Origin: Panagrolaimus kolymaensis
Lineage: Eukaryota; Nematoda; Chromadorea; Rhabditida; Panagrolaimidae
DNA length: 64,000 bases
Direction of reading: 5' to 3'
NCBI GenBank assembly: GCA_028622995.1
Contig: JAJQJQ010000036.1
Location: 1,240,001-1,304,000, forward strand
Shown: in pieces, positions 12,361 through 22,313 of the stretch
Layout of the letters: each line of letters begins with the position of its first letter
How positions within the stretch are numbered: position 1 is the stretch's first letter
Program-made: the position numbers and the translations under genes
Notes under the pieces: model-generated
The model's input: only the letters and a program-made list of their open reading frames with translations
Database searches by the model: none
Told to the model about the DNA's origin: nothing

Positions 12361-14013
12361 TCCCTCCTCACTTATAAGAAAGCTTAATACAAAGCAACTA
12401 ACATAGGCTAGAGAGGCTAATGGTAGGCATTGCAGCGGAAGAACATAGATTGATGACGAGCCATAGGAGCAGAGCTTCTTATTTGACAGACGAGTACGTA
12501 GAGGATCACGAGCCAAGATTCCAGGAGCAGTTGTCGAACTTCCACGAGCTTGAGTTGAGCTTCCATTGACATCAGGAGGTTTACCAAAGCAAGGAACATA
12601 GGATGGACCAGCATTTGAACTGTGGTAGAACGAAACAACGGCATCAAAAATACGCCTACAACCGATACCTTTAAGTGCAAGGTGCGGTTGTGTGTAGCAG
12701 CCAACGTTCCTTTCCCCTCCCAAAAGTTGAGAATCTTGCATAGGATCTTCTTCCCAGTTTGACATCGGTTTCGAGGCATCATCTTGAGCATTCGACCATC
12801 GATCATTTCGAGCATATCCAGTAGTGGAACATTCATGTTCATCATTGGCACTTCCATGTGCAGAATTTTCACTTCCATGTGCATCACAGGCACTTCCATG
12901 TGCAACTCCGGCACTTCCATGTGCATCACAGGCACGAGCATGTGCATCTCCAGCACTTCCATGTGCAACTCCGGCACTTCCATGTGCAACTCCGGCACTT
13001 CCATGTGCATCTCCGGCACTTCCATGTGCATCTCCGGCACTTCCATGTGCATCACAGGCACGAGCATGAGTTGAAGTATCGATCCGATCATCAGAGCTCA
13101 TCATTAACAAAGCATCAAGATCAATCCGATCAGGAGCAGAGGCGTCACAGCTAAGAGTTGAGGAATCATTCAGATCAGCAAAACTCAGAAGGACCATAGC
13201 GTCGAGAACATCGTTCTGACCAAAAGCAGCGGAATTGAACCCAATTCCCATAGTGTCATGAACATCGTTCAGACCAAGAGCAGCAGAATTAAACATAATT
13301 CTCATAGCATCACCAGCAGTGAAGGTTGCGACATCGGCAACAGCAAGAATACCAGGCACAGAGAATTCCATAGGTTTGAAATGACATCCATGAGTAGCAT
13401 CGATTAGGACATTGCTTTTCAAGCAAAAAGCATAAACGTTGATTTCTTCCATATGAGACTTTGACGACCATAGGCTTTTGACGGCATTTGCGGTGATTGA
13501 TGTTGAAGAAGATCTTGTCCAAGATGTCGATAAATGCGACCAGTAACACCAGTGATTACCGCTTCCATCATTTCCCCTCCCATCCGAACAAAAAGCAGTA
13601 GGCATAGGATGAACTTGAGATCGTTGAGTTGATAGTTTGTAGCACAAGGAGTTTTGCATAGAAAGTCCATTAGCACGAGATAGTTGAGCATGAGCAAAGG
13701 CTTGATTCTTGAGAGCAAAACGAGCATCTTGATGTAAAGCAACAGTACGAGTAGCAGTAACATCGGCAACGGCAGTAGTTGCAGTAGGTTCCATTGGTTG
13801 ATCATGAGATATCGAACATATTCCAGATTTCAAGTAATCAGCACGACCAGAGGAAATGAGCATCGAAGAGCGGTTCAACCAAGAGCAATCCATCGGCAGG
13901 AGCATCTTTGCAGCATTCGAATAGTACACGGGCAGAAGCAGCGGCATAAGGTTTTTGAGATGACCAAGAGCACGAACAGCGGCACCGGAGAGATAGTTGA
14001 ATTGTTGAGCCAT
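12223..14013 (-). CDS. long open frame of LTR element 1, no recognised domain
   Basis: An ATG at 14013 opens 596 codons that run through the whole interior and stop inside the 3' LTR. No Gag, zinc-knuckle, protease or pol motif is visible. The middle contains about ten 7-residue repeats (AHGSAGD type) encoded by 21-bp DNA repeats. Other frames on both strands are also open for 200 codons or so, so the openness may only reflect the higher GC content. It could be an unusual Gag or accessory protein, or not be translated at all. Confidence 0.3.
   Translation of the reverse strand: MAQQFNYLSGAAVRALGHLKNLMPLLLPVYYSNAAKMLLPMDCSWLNRSSMLISSGRADYLKSGICSISHDQPMEPTATTAVADVTATRTVALHQDARFALKNQAFAHAQLSRANGLSMQNSLCYKLSTQRSQVHPMPTAFCSDGRGNDGSGNHWCYWSHLSTSWTRSSSTSITANAVKSLWSSKSHMEEINVYAFCLKSNVLIDATHGCHFKPMEFSVPGILAVADVATFTAGDAMRIMFNSAALGLNDVHDTMGIGFNSAAFGQNDVLDAMVLLSFADLNDSSTLSCDASAPDRIDLDALLMMSSDDRIDTSTHARACDAHGSAGDAHGSAGDAHGSAGVAHGSAGVAHGSAGDAHARACDAHGSAGVAHGSACDAHGSENSAHGSANDEHECSTTGYARNDRWSNAQDDASKPMSNWEEDPMQDSQLLGGERNVGCYTQPHLALKGIGCRRIFDAVVSFYHSSNAGPSYVPCFGKPPDVNGSSTQARGSSTTAPGILARDPLRTRLSNKKLCSYGSSSIYVLPLQCLPLASLAYVSCFVLSFLISEEGCCVRALFKYAPLHNRLPCSDIQCYWMTPSQCMNVNLHFGCLSFTC
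12845..13068. repeat. 21-bp tandem repeat array inside LTR element 1
   Basis: About ten copies of a 21-bp unit of the form GGCACTTCCATGTGCATC plus three variable bases (CAC/A, TCC or ACTCC variants, some with CGAGC replacing TTCC). The unit is a multiple of three, so several frames stay open through the array. Confidence 0.85.
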
Positions 14014-14064
14014 AGTGGAACAACGGAAGCAGGAGCAGGTTTGAATCCTCGTCACCACTAAATT

Positions 14065-14308
14065 TGTTGTGTATCCGAGATACAGACAAATTCACAATAG
14101 AGAGAATAAATCTTTAGACAGCAGAGTTGCTTATTTATTCAAGAAAGTTTACAAGACAAACAATCAACAGTTAACAAGTGAATGAAAGACATCCAAAATG
14201 AAGGTTGACATTCATGCATTGGCTAGGTGTCATCCAATAGCACTGAATGTCACTGCATGGCAGTCTGTTGTGCAATGGCGCATATTTGAATAGTGCGCGA
14301 ACACAACA
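14065..14308 (-). repeat. LTR of element 1 (5' LTR in element orientation)
   Basis: 244-bp partner of 12117-12360. The flanking GAAAA at 14309-14313 matches 12112-12116, giving the 5-bp target duplication. Confidence 0.9.
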
Positions 14309-15372
14309 GAAAATGTTTCCATTTTTGATATTTTTGGATTTTTAGCAAGTTTTTCAGCAGTTTGAGGAGTTATTTGCCGCTGTGTTTCGTTGAAACTAAA
14401 ATTGTTTGGTTTTTCAAAAAAAAAACGCATTTATAAACTAAACAACTCACAAAGTCGCCCTTTTTATGTTAGGAAAATATTCAAAAATTACTTCTAATGA
14501 AACAACTTTGCCACTTGAATATCTTACAGTAGATTGAGAGAAAAATATAATTTCAATTATTCCTGAAGCTGTGAGAATTTTAAATTCTTCAAATGAAATA
14601 TTTTGGTTATAAAAGAAGAAATTGAAAATATCACATCGATATAGTTTAGAAATGAATAAATCTAATGTGATTTTATAAATAGATTTTCCACCAATAGTTA
14701 AGATTTTGGGTAACCATATTCGGGATAAAAGATATTTAATATCAAAACTTTTACTTTCTGTAATGTCATAATTGCGAGCGATGATTCTATCTTCATTATA
14801 TTGACCCAGCAAAAAATCATACACAACAATAATAGGATTCCTTGAGAAAAAATATTTGCATGTTTGAATTAATTTTTGATAAACTTTGGAAGATTTTGGA
14901 TTCATCAAAATATAATAAATAATATTTTCTGGAATCGAAAATTGTTGGCGAGTAATTGAAGAAGGTTTGAAACAATTTTCTAAAGTAAATTTTGATTTCC
15001 ATGCACTTTTCTCCATTTTAAAAGGTAGTTCAAAGCTGTCGAATAAAACCGTAAACAAAAAAATGTAAAGTTGAATGAAAAAGAAGTAATTTTGGGTTAG
15101 TTTGTCGCCAACTACTACTTTTTTTCTTGGATGTTAATAACTTTTTTCTTATCACGAAAAAGAATATGATATATACCTCACAGCTATGCTGATGGCTCAT
15201 AAGGTCATCATTGCATTTGTATGAAAATTTCAAAACATTTTGTTAAAAATTTTTAAGATTCTATATTTATTACAATTTTTCATTTATAGTAGAATTTTCT
15301 ACAAAATAATATAAAGCAAAACAGATTTGGACAATTAAATAATAGCAAAAAGTACATTCGCCTTCGACTTCC

Positions 15373-16394
15373 TTATTTATGTTTTGACTTCTTTTCATTC
15401 CATTGCCAAATGAGCTTTCGATAAGAATTCATTGACTCTTCGCTTTGATCATGAAAACAAATTTTTGGTGGATAATTTTCTGTTACTCCATTTTTAATAA
15501 TTTTATCAACAAAATTTTGTAATTTTTGCTTAAATTTATTGGAAATTGAATGATCAAAAATAAAATTATATTTTGTTGTTATTGGTTTCTAAAAACATAA
15601 AAAACAAAAATAAGGGTTGGGTAAAACTTTAGCTTACTTTTAAAAGCGTAAAAAAAGTTTCGATATCAAAAATTTCAGGAATATGGTTAATTTTAAGGCT
15701 TTCAAGTTTGGACATTTGAGGAAGTTGAGCAAGCTTTTCAGCGGTTTCAGAAGCAATTGGCTGCTTAATTTCACAAATTATTGCTTGCGTATTATTCAAA
15801 CTGAAATTTTCTGGATAAATTAATTTTAAGGATTTTTTAAACTTGCAAATAAGCTTCTTTTATATTTGGAAGATATTCAAATTTTATTTCCAAAGGTACC
15901 ACATTTCCATTTGAGTATTTCACAGTTGAATATCGAAATGTAAAACTTTCTACAGTTCCCGAACCAGTAAGAATTTTAAATTCTTCGAATAAAAGTTTTT
16001 GATTTTGAATATTTAAAACTTTAACCTCGCATAAATAAATTTTTGAAATCAATAATTTACAAATATTTATTGGAGTTTTTTGGTTTATATTTATCCCATT
16101 TGTAACCCAAATTTGAAATAAACACTTTTTGAGATCTAATTTTTTGAATTCTCTAATAGTTAGATTGTGAAAGTTAGAAAGATGGTCATATTTAACGGTT
16201 GAAAAATTTTCGACAACGATGATAGGATTTTTGTTGAAAAAATATTTGCAAGTTTTAATCAACTTTTGATAAACTTTGGAAGAATTTGAATGTTTGAGAA
16301 TATAATAAATAACATTTTCGGGAATGGAAAATAGTTGATGGAATATTGGAGTGTTGAAAACACTCGAAAATATCATCTTTCGCTTTTTGTCCAT
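15373..16394 (-). CDS. F-box-like family protein (member B), intact
   Basis: Three exons (16394-15847, 15800-15638, 15588-15373) give 308 residues. Residues about 20-55 hold LFSIPENVIYYILKHSNSSK and KLIKTCKYFFNKNPIIV, the family's F-box-like N-terminal motif. The middle holds FEEFKILTGSGTVES, and the end of exon 1 holds VVPLEIKFEYLPNIK. Exon 2 (SETAEKLAQLPQMSKLE) looks like a leucine-rich-repeat strand/helix unit. Exon 3 is the conserved C-terminal domain (FKQKLQNFVDKI...TENYPP). F-box proteins link substrates to SCF ubiquitin ligases; that role is inferred by similarity only. Intron 1 uses a GC donor (TT|GCAAGT). A true GT site at that phase is absent, and GC keeps the frame shared by all paralogues. 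An LTR element lies 65 bp upstream of the ATG. Confidence 0.8.
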
Positions 16395-16459
16395 TCTAAA
16401 TTAAATTTTACTTTTATAAAATAAACAGCAGCGAAAATAATAATATTTTTTTGGAATAT

Positions 16460-16783
16460 TGTCATATATTGGTGCTTCCCTCAACTTCCGTCCTCTTCTC
16501 ATTCAAACTTCGCGCTCCTCTTGATTGTCCTGTAACGAAACAGCCAGCAAGATGGCAGCCTATTTGCATACTTGTGTTTGCTTTGCTTCTGTTTCACTTT
16601 CGTAGTTGTAGTTGTATGTTACATTATTGTTGTGCTGGTTGTGTGTGTCTCCTGAATAAATATGTTTCTGTATATGTTCTTGTTTTATTAGGAATATCCC
16701 AGCTACAGCAGATGCAACCAGCTCCCAAGGACTATCAACCGAAACCTCGACGACGCCAATATCTTATCTGTCACCGCGTGACA
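16460..16783 (+). repeat. 5' LTR of element 2
   Basis: 324 bp. It includes an AATAAA-like signal about two-thirds of the way through, as expected for the R/U5 region of an LTR. Confidence 0.85.
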
Positions 16784-17884
16784 TGGAGGGCCCTACCCAT
16801 TTGTTCCTGTCTTGAAGAAATTGCTGCAGCGATGGAATCAAAGGAATGGCTGAACTATTTGAAGATGATGGTGATACTGGTGAACTCTTGGTAATGGTCT
16901 GATGGTCTCTTGCTCATCTCAATCGTGGAATTATGGATTGAATCGAACTCAAACAACCTGTGAAATATGAACTGCTTATGGAGAAGCCAACAACGAATGT
17001 GCTGTGCTACTGGAATGTAAGAAACTAAACTTGGTAAAGAACTTATAGAAAAACTTGTGATTGAATTATGGATATGAAACTTTGGTGTTTATGAAAGGAA
17101 AACTCTATGGATTGTTAATGCTCTTGTGTTATGAATGCTTTTTTGTTATGTTAATGAAATGTTATCTCGTCGAAAAGTTGCACTGGTTACAAGACCCAGA
17201 CAGTAAGTCCACAGATACCCATAGATAGGAAACGAAGTGGCAAAAGTTAAAACTTGCACTGGGTTGCAACTCCAGAAATAACGAAGAAATGAAGATGTAT
17301 CTCGTCGCAAAATTCTTCTTCATGGTATGGAGTATGGTTGAGAAAATGTTAACTTGCCAGAACTACTCGATTGAAGAAAGAAATATTCTTGTGATGAATG
17401 GATTTGCGCTTGCTTTATGGTATGATCTTGCTGTTATGTTCTTAATGGTTATGGAATTTGTGAGGACGAAGTAATCCGATCAAATATGATACTCGTAAAG
17501 TTCTAAAATGGTGAAGATCGATGGCTCTTATGAATGATCTTGATTTTTTTGATGTATGCTTAATGACAGCAGTGTTCTTGTTGGACCTGTAGCTATCGCT
17601 TAGCCTTTTGATGTCAGCTGGTCAATATGAAGATGGTGAAATTCGTATGGTACTCATGATGAAGGAACAAATCTTGGATGCAGACTTGATTCAACCTGAC
17701 AGCATTTATGCTTAATGTCTTGTACTGATGTCGATACCGATATGGAGAAAGATGCTTTGGTCCAAGAAATGTGTTATGAAAGAAAATTCTATGATCCAGA
17801 AATGTGAATGGTTTCAACTTCGTGGTTTGGTCGTATGTATGCTCAACGAAAATGTGAGGACACATTTTGGAGGCGGTGGCGGTA

Positions 17885-18208
17885 TGTCATATATTGGTGC
17901 TTCCCTCAACTTCCGTCCTCTTCTCATTCAAACTTCGCGCTCCTCTTGATTGTCCTGTAACGAAACAGCCAGCAAGATGGCAGCCTATTTGCATACTTGT
18001 GTTTGCTTTGCTTCTGTTTCACTTTCGTAGTTGTAGTTGTATGTTACATTATTGTTGTGCTGGTTGTGTGTGTCTCCTGAATAAATATGTTTCTGTATAT
18101 GTTCTTGTTTTATTAGGAATATCCCAGCTACAGCAGATGCAACCAGCTCCCAAGGACTATCAACCGAAACCTCGACGACGCCAATATCTTATCTGTCACC
18201 GCGTGACA
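17885..18208 (+). repeat. 3' LTR of element 2
   Basis: 324-bp copy of 16460-16783, with no difference noticed by eye. Confidence 0.85.
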
Positions 18209-18520
18209 ATATTATTGTTAGTTAAATTTAGAAGAGATACCAAGTTTAAAACGTTTATTTGTGTGCACACACAACGTATCATTTTGTTTCTCATTTATAT
18301 TATTAACTATTTTTCTAAGCACGAAAAAAAGTTGTGAATGAATGTTCTTGCTCACTACTTTTTTGAGTGCTCAAAAGACAAATAAAATCAAGTTATGAAA
18401 GATGTTGGAATGGTGATCTCTCAGGGCATTCATAAAATAAATGCTTGAAGGTATAATTTTAAAAACATTTTTTATAAATAAATCATTGACATTAAATAAT
18501 AACAAAAAAACAAAAAAAAT
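18209..18520. other. spacer, no gene seen
   Basis: AT-rich DNA between LTR element 2 and the stop codon of the next F-box-like gene. Confidence 0.5.
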
Positions 18521-19588
18521 TTAAAACATAATCTTCCGTTTTCTTCCATACTTTTTTTGATATTGATGATCAGCCCATTCCCTTTGAAGTTTAAATAGAG
18601 CTTTTTTTGATAAAAAATTTTGTCCAGGAAAAACTATTCTCGGTGGATAATTTTCTGTTAAACCATTTGAAATAATTTCATCAACAAATTTTTGTAATTT
18701 TTCTTTATAATTTTCAGAAATTGAATCAATAAAATCAAAATTAAATCTTGTTTTTCTTGGTTCCTAAAATAACATAGTTGTTAAGGATAAAACAATTAAA
18801 AAAATTTATATTTTACCTTTAAATTAGCGAAATAAGTTACAATATCAAAAATTTCTGGAAGGTTGTTAATTGAAAACCGCTCAAGTTTTGAAATATTTGG
18901 AAGTTGTGTGAGTTTTAAAGCTGTTTCAGAAGTAATTAGCTGATAAATATTATGGCTAAAAATTAAATAAATGAACTATATCAAAAAAAACTTTATCAAA
19001 ATTATCAACTTACATTTTAGCTATTTCTAATTTTGGGAGTGATTCAAATATTATTTCTAAAGGAACAAATTTTCCATTAAAGTATCGTATGGTTGATTCT
19101 TCTAAAGCGAAGTTTTTTATAAAACCAGATGAGGAAAAGGCTTCGAATTCTTCAAATGAAAGATATTGATTATAAATGTTAAAATAAATAATATCACAGC
19201 GATAAAGTTTTGATACTAATGCATTATATGTGCTTTTTGAAATTGATTTACTTGAAAATGTACCAATTGTCAAGCGCGAAGTAATCCATATTTTAGATGA
19301 AAGCTTTTTGATATCAAAAATTTTGCGTTCATAGATAGCATGATTGATAACTTCACATTCTTCATAAGATTGACCTAACCAAAGATATTCCGCAATTATA
19401 ATAGGATTTTTGATGAAAAAATATTTGCAAGTTTGAATTAATTTTTGATAAACTTTGGTTGATTTTGGATTCATGGAAATATAATAAATGATATTTTCAG
19501 GAATCAAAAAATGTTGTTTAGTTCTTAAAGAATTTTTGAAAACATTTTTATAAGTAAAAATAGTTTTCTTTGAAGCATCATTCTCCAT
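18521..19588 (-). CDS. F-box-like family protein (member C), intact
   Basis: Exons 19588-19014, 18955-18817 and 18763-18521 give 318 residues. The N-terminal motif is HFLIPENIIYYISMNPKSTK then KLIQTCKYFFIKNPIII. The middle has LSFEEFEAFSSSGFIKN and FVPLEIIFESLPKLE. Exon 2 (139 nt, phase 2 in and phase 0 out) encodes SETALKLTQLPNISKLE and INNLPEIFDIVTYF, a leucine-rich-repeat-like unit. Exon 3 carries SISENYKEKLQKFVDEII and a basic C-terminus ending KRKIMF. No signal peptide or membrane helix is visible, so the protein is probably cytosolic or nuclear. Its SCF adaptor role is inferred from family resemblance only. Every splice site is canonical and the frame is open throughout. Confidence 0.8.
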
Positions 19589-19840
19589 AGTAAAAGTAAA
19601 TTGAAAGATGTTGAATTAAAAAATATACCAATAATTCGTATCCAAGAAAATTTAGATTTAAAGAAAGAATGAAATAACAAAAAAATAAAATGGGAGTTTA
19701 ATAAGAAGTTGAGGAGGTAGAATGATTTTTGATCACCAGCCTTTTATTCTTTGAATATCTTTACAAAATTTTCTTAGCAAGAAAAAAATCTTTAAGTTAT
19801 CCCTTAAAGCTTTTTTTAAGGATCAATTTTGTTTCGACCA

Positions 19841-20451
19841 TTAATTCGACGAAGAAAAATTTCTTTTAGCATAACTTTGCAAGTTATATTCTCTTTTAAG
19901 TTTATACTGAGCTCCCAAACTTTCATAACTTAATCCAGGAAAGTTAATCAATGGAGGGCAACTTTCTGTTATTCCAGTTTCAACCAATTTATTTATAAAG
20001 TTTTGCAATTTTTCTTTAAATTCATTGGAAATTGATTCATCATAATCAAATTTAAATTCAGTTGAAAATTGTTTCTAAAATCATAGATAAATTAAGAAAA
20101 TATGTAAATTTCTAATTTTTACTTTTAAATTATCAAAAAAAGTTTCGAAGTCAAACATTTCTGGAAGGTTTTCAATTTGAATCGATTCAATTTTTGACAT
20201 TTGTTGAATTTGAGCAAATTTGCACGATGTTTCAAAAGTTATGGATTCATTTGAATTGTAGCTAAAAAATAAAATTAGGATATTTATTTTTAGTAAACTT
20301 AAATGGTTTTTAAAAAAATTTACAAGCTAGCTTTTTTTAAATTTAGAAGAAACTCAAATATAGCTTCTAAAATTTTCGGGAATAGAAAAGTTTTGACGTG
20401 TAATAGAAAATGGATAAATATTTTGACAAGCAACATTTGATTCTTTACCAT
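19841..20451 (-). pseudogene. F-box-like family member with a large exon 1 deletion (member D)
   Basis: Exons 2 (20261-20123) and 3 (20074-19841) are open, with the family phases and motifs (SITFETSCKFAQIQQMSK; SISNEFKEKLQNFINKL). Exon 1 (20451-20324) keeps the first residues up to NFSIPEN and then jumps, out of frame, to the last ones (LEAIFEFLLNLKKASL). Compared with paralogues about 150 codons are missing between those points. The upstream and downstream remnants lie in different frames, so an ATG-initiated product would lack the family N-terminal motif. The most likely cause is a single deletion. Confidence 0.8.
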
Positions 20452-21024
20452 CTTTACTTTTACGTAAGTTTTTAAACTTGTTGAAAAATAAATTAACTTA
20501 TCCCAAAAAATGCACATTCTTTAAGCTAACGTGAAAAAGAAAACCAATTAAATCCAAACTTGGATGCCGAAAACAAAAGTGACAAGCAAATAAGTTGAGA
20601 ACGAACGATTGTAGTGAGTTGAGAGTTATCAAAACTGAGGAAATCAATGAAAATCAATAATCGACTTTTATTGTGTTTTAATTTTTTCATTTTTATGCAA
20701 TTTGATTCCCTCTCACACATATTTAATTTGGCAAAAATCCAGCAGCATATATGTATGTTGCAGAAAAGTTGATGAGTGCAAAAAAATGAATATAAATCAA
20801 TATTTTTGATTTGTTTCTTTTTTTCTCTAATTGATTTTTATGTATGCTTTTTTTTCATGACCATGAATGTGTTTTGTCATTCCCAACAAATGCAATCAAA
20901 CTATTTTATTATTATTGTAATTATTTTTTTTAATTAAAATATTAAAAATCAGTTAAAATAATCAAATGTCAGAAAAATATAAAATAAATTTCTGTAAATT
21001 TATACAATTAAATAGAAAAAAAAG
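20452..21024. other. spacer, no gene seen
   Basis: AT-rich DNA between two F-box-like genes. The short frame at 20526-20720 (minus) has no family motif or splice context. Confidence 0.5.
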
Positions 21025-22313
21025 TCATGAAATACCAAGTTCTTTATATAAATCAGTTGTCCACACCATGATACCTGTATTTAAAACCGTTACACTTTCA
21101 CACCATTGTTCAAAAAGTTTATTAAAGGCATCAATGGATTCTTGAGTTTGTCCAGGAAATTCAATTTTTGGTTCACGCATTTCTAAAGTTACTCCATTTT
21201 CAATAATTGAATCAACAAAATTTTGTAATTTTTCTTTAAATTCGTCCGAAATTGAATTATCAAACGAAAAATTAAAACAAGTTTTAGATGGTTTCTAAAA
21301 ATATATAAAAATTAATGAAGATTTTTGTTAATTTTAATTTCATACTTGTAAGTTTGCGAAAAAAGTTTCAACAACAAAAATTTCTGGAAGATTATCTATT
21401 TCAAAAAATCCAATTTTTTGCATGTTTAAACATTGAAGAAGATTATCAGCCGTTTTTGGTGTTATTGATAATTGATTGTTGCTACTAAATAATTTCATTT
21501 TTTTTAAATGTTGTTAAGAAATAGGAAAATCACATTATAAAAAAATATTTCTTTCTAAATTTTACCTTCTGCCATGAAAAAAATACATAATATTTTAAAG
21601 TCCATTTTGTTAGGTTTTTTGAATTAGCGAAAAAAATAAAACTATAAATTTTTAATGAAAGTTTTTGTGAAAGTAAACTTTTTTTATAAGAATCTTTTTT
21701 ACATACGAGTGCCTTTTCTCTCAAAAAAAAATATTGTTTATACTTACAAATGAATTACGCGTAAATTAGGTAAATCTGCAAGAATTTCTTCTAATGAAAC
21801 CAAATCTCCACTGTTTGAATATTTTATCGTTGATTCATAAAAGCTTAAAGAATCAATAGTTTTTGAAGCTTTGAGAATTTTTAATTCTTCGAATGTGATA
21901 GTTTGATTAACGATGGTTAAATGGTCAATATCGCATCGATAAATTTTTGAAATCAATGAATTACATGCAATTTTAGAAGTTTCACGATTGATATCAAATA
22001 AACTAGTTAACCAGATTTTAATGGCCGGCGCATTTAAAATATCTATAGTTTTAGGATTTTTACCATTAGACAAATAATTTTCGCCATACATATTACAAAA
22101 GTGTTCCTCGCTTGTTTCAAGTCTTTCCACAACGATAATAGAATTTGTGTTGAAAAAATATTTGCAAGTTTGAATTAATTTTTGATAAACTTTTGAAGAA
22201 TTTGGATTCTTTGAAATATAATAAATTATATTTTCCGGAATTGAAAAGCTTTGATGAATAATTGAAAAAGGATTGAAAACATTTTTAAATGAAGGTAAAG
22301 AAATTTCTTCCAT
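21025..22313 (-). CDS. F-box-like family protein (member E), intact
   Basis: Exons 22313-21748, 21484-21346 and 21294-21025 give 324 residues. The motif region reads SFSIPENIIYYISKNPNSSK then KLIQTCKYFFNTNSIIVVE. The middle has ITFEELKILKASKTIDS. Exon 2 encodes SITPKTADNLLQCLNMQK and LPEIFVVETFFANL; exon 3 has ISDEFKEKLQNFVDSII and the FPGQTQESI block. Intron 1 is 263 bp, far longer than the roughly 50-60 bp seen in sister genes, without a recognisable insertion. The C-terminus is about 15 residues longer than in members B and C. The start is the ATG placed as in its paralogues; an in-frame upstream ATG exists but would add a phenylalanine-rich leader unlike the family. Confidence 0.8.

Larger units (their letters stand above)
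12117..14308 (-). mobile_element. non-autonomous LTR retrotransposon (element 1)
   Basis: Two 244-bp direct repeats (12117-12360 and 14065-14308) look identical by eye. They begin TGTTGTG and end CACAACA and are bounded by a 5-bp target duplication, GAAAA. On the minus strand a TGG-initiated primer-binding-like site lies about 6 bp inside the 5' LTR (around 14057). A purine tract, GTGAGGAGGGA, abuts the 3' LTR at 12361. The 1.7-kb interior is clearly richer in G and C than the host DNA. It encodes no reverse transcriptase, integrase or protease, so the element must be mobilised in trans. It sits in an exon of an F-box-like gene. Identical LTRs imply a recent insertion. Confidence 0.9.
12057..15016 (-). 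pseudogene. F-box-like family member split by an LTR element, last exon missing
   Basis: Exon 1 (15016-14451, phase-2 donor) carries the family N-terminal motif FSIPENIIYYILMNPKSSKV and then KLIQTCKYFF, with the usual middle region ending near IPNIK-type sequence. Exon 2 begins at 14395 but is cut at 14309 by an LTR retrotransposon. Its second half resumes at 12116 and ends at a splice donor at 12057. The five bases flanking the element (GAAAA on the plus strand) are duplicated. The third exon found in every intact paralogue (about 70 residues with the ISDE..KEKLQNFV motif) is absent; a receptor remnant occupies that place. The gene therefore carries two independent lesions and is almost surely dead. 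No protein is reconstructed here. Confidence 0.82.
16460..18208 (+). mobile_element. non-autonomous LTR retrotransposon (element 2)
   Basis: Two 324-bp direct repeats (16460-16783 and 17885-18208) look identical by eye, with TGTCAT...GTGACA ends. A TGG-initiated primer-binding-like site (TGGAGGGCCC) follows the left LTR directly. A G-rich tract (TGGAGGCGGTGGCGG) precedes the right one, so the element reads on the plus strand. The flanks share ATAT, giving a 4-bp duplication; the exact boundary is ambiguous by a base or two. The 1.1-kb interior has only short frames (for example 17289-17474) and no pol domain. It lies between two F-box-like genes and may supply or disturb promoter signals of the neighbour on its left. 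Confidence 0.85.

Noticed and set aside
12784..13154. Three overlapping plus-strand frames with cysteine- or histidine-rich repeats
   Set aside because: They are translations of the 21-bp tandem repeat inside LTR element 1 on the non-element strand.
12417..13805. Alternative minus-strand frames in LTR element 1 (methionine/histidine- and leucine-rich)
   Set aside because: Shorter than the main frame, low complexity and without motif. Openness is explained by GC content.
14034..14057. tRNA-like 3' end ending in CACCA next to LTR 14065
   Set aside because: No cloverleaf can be drawn and the spacing of the T-arm-like bases is not canonical. It is better read as the element's primer-binding site, with the primer tRNA unassigned.
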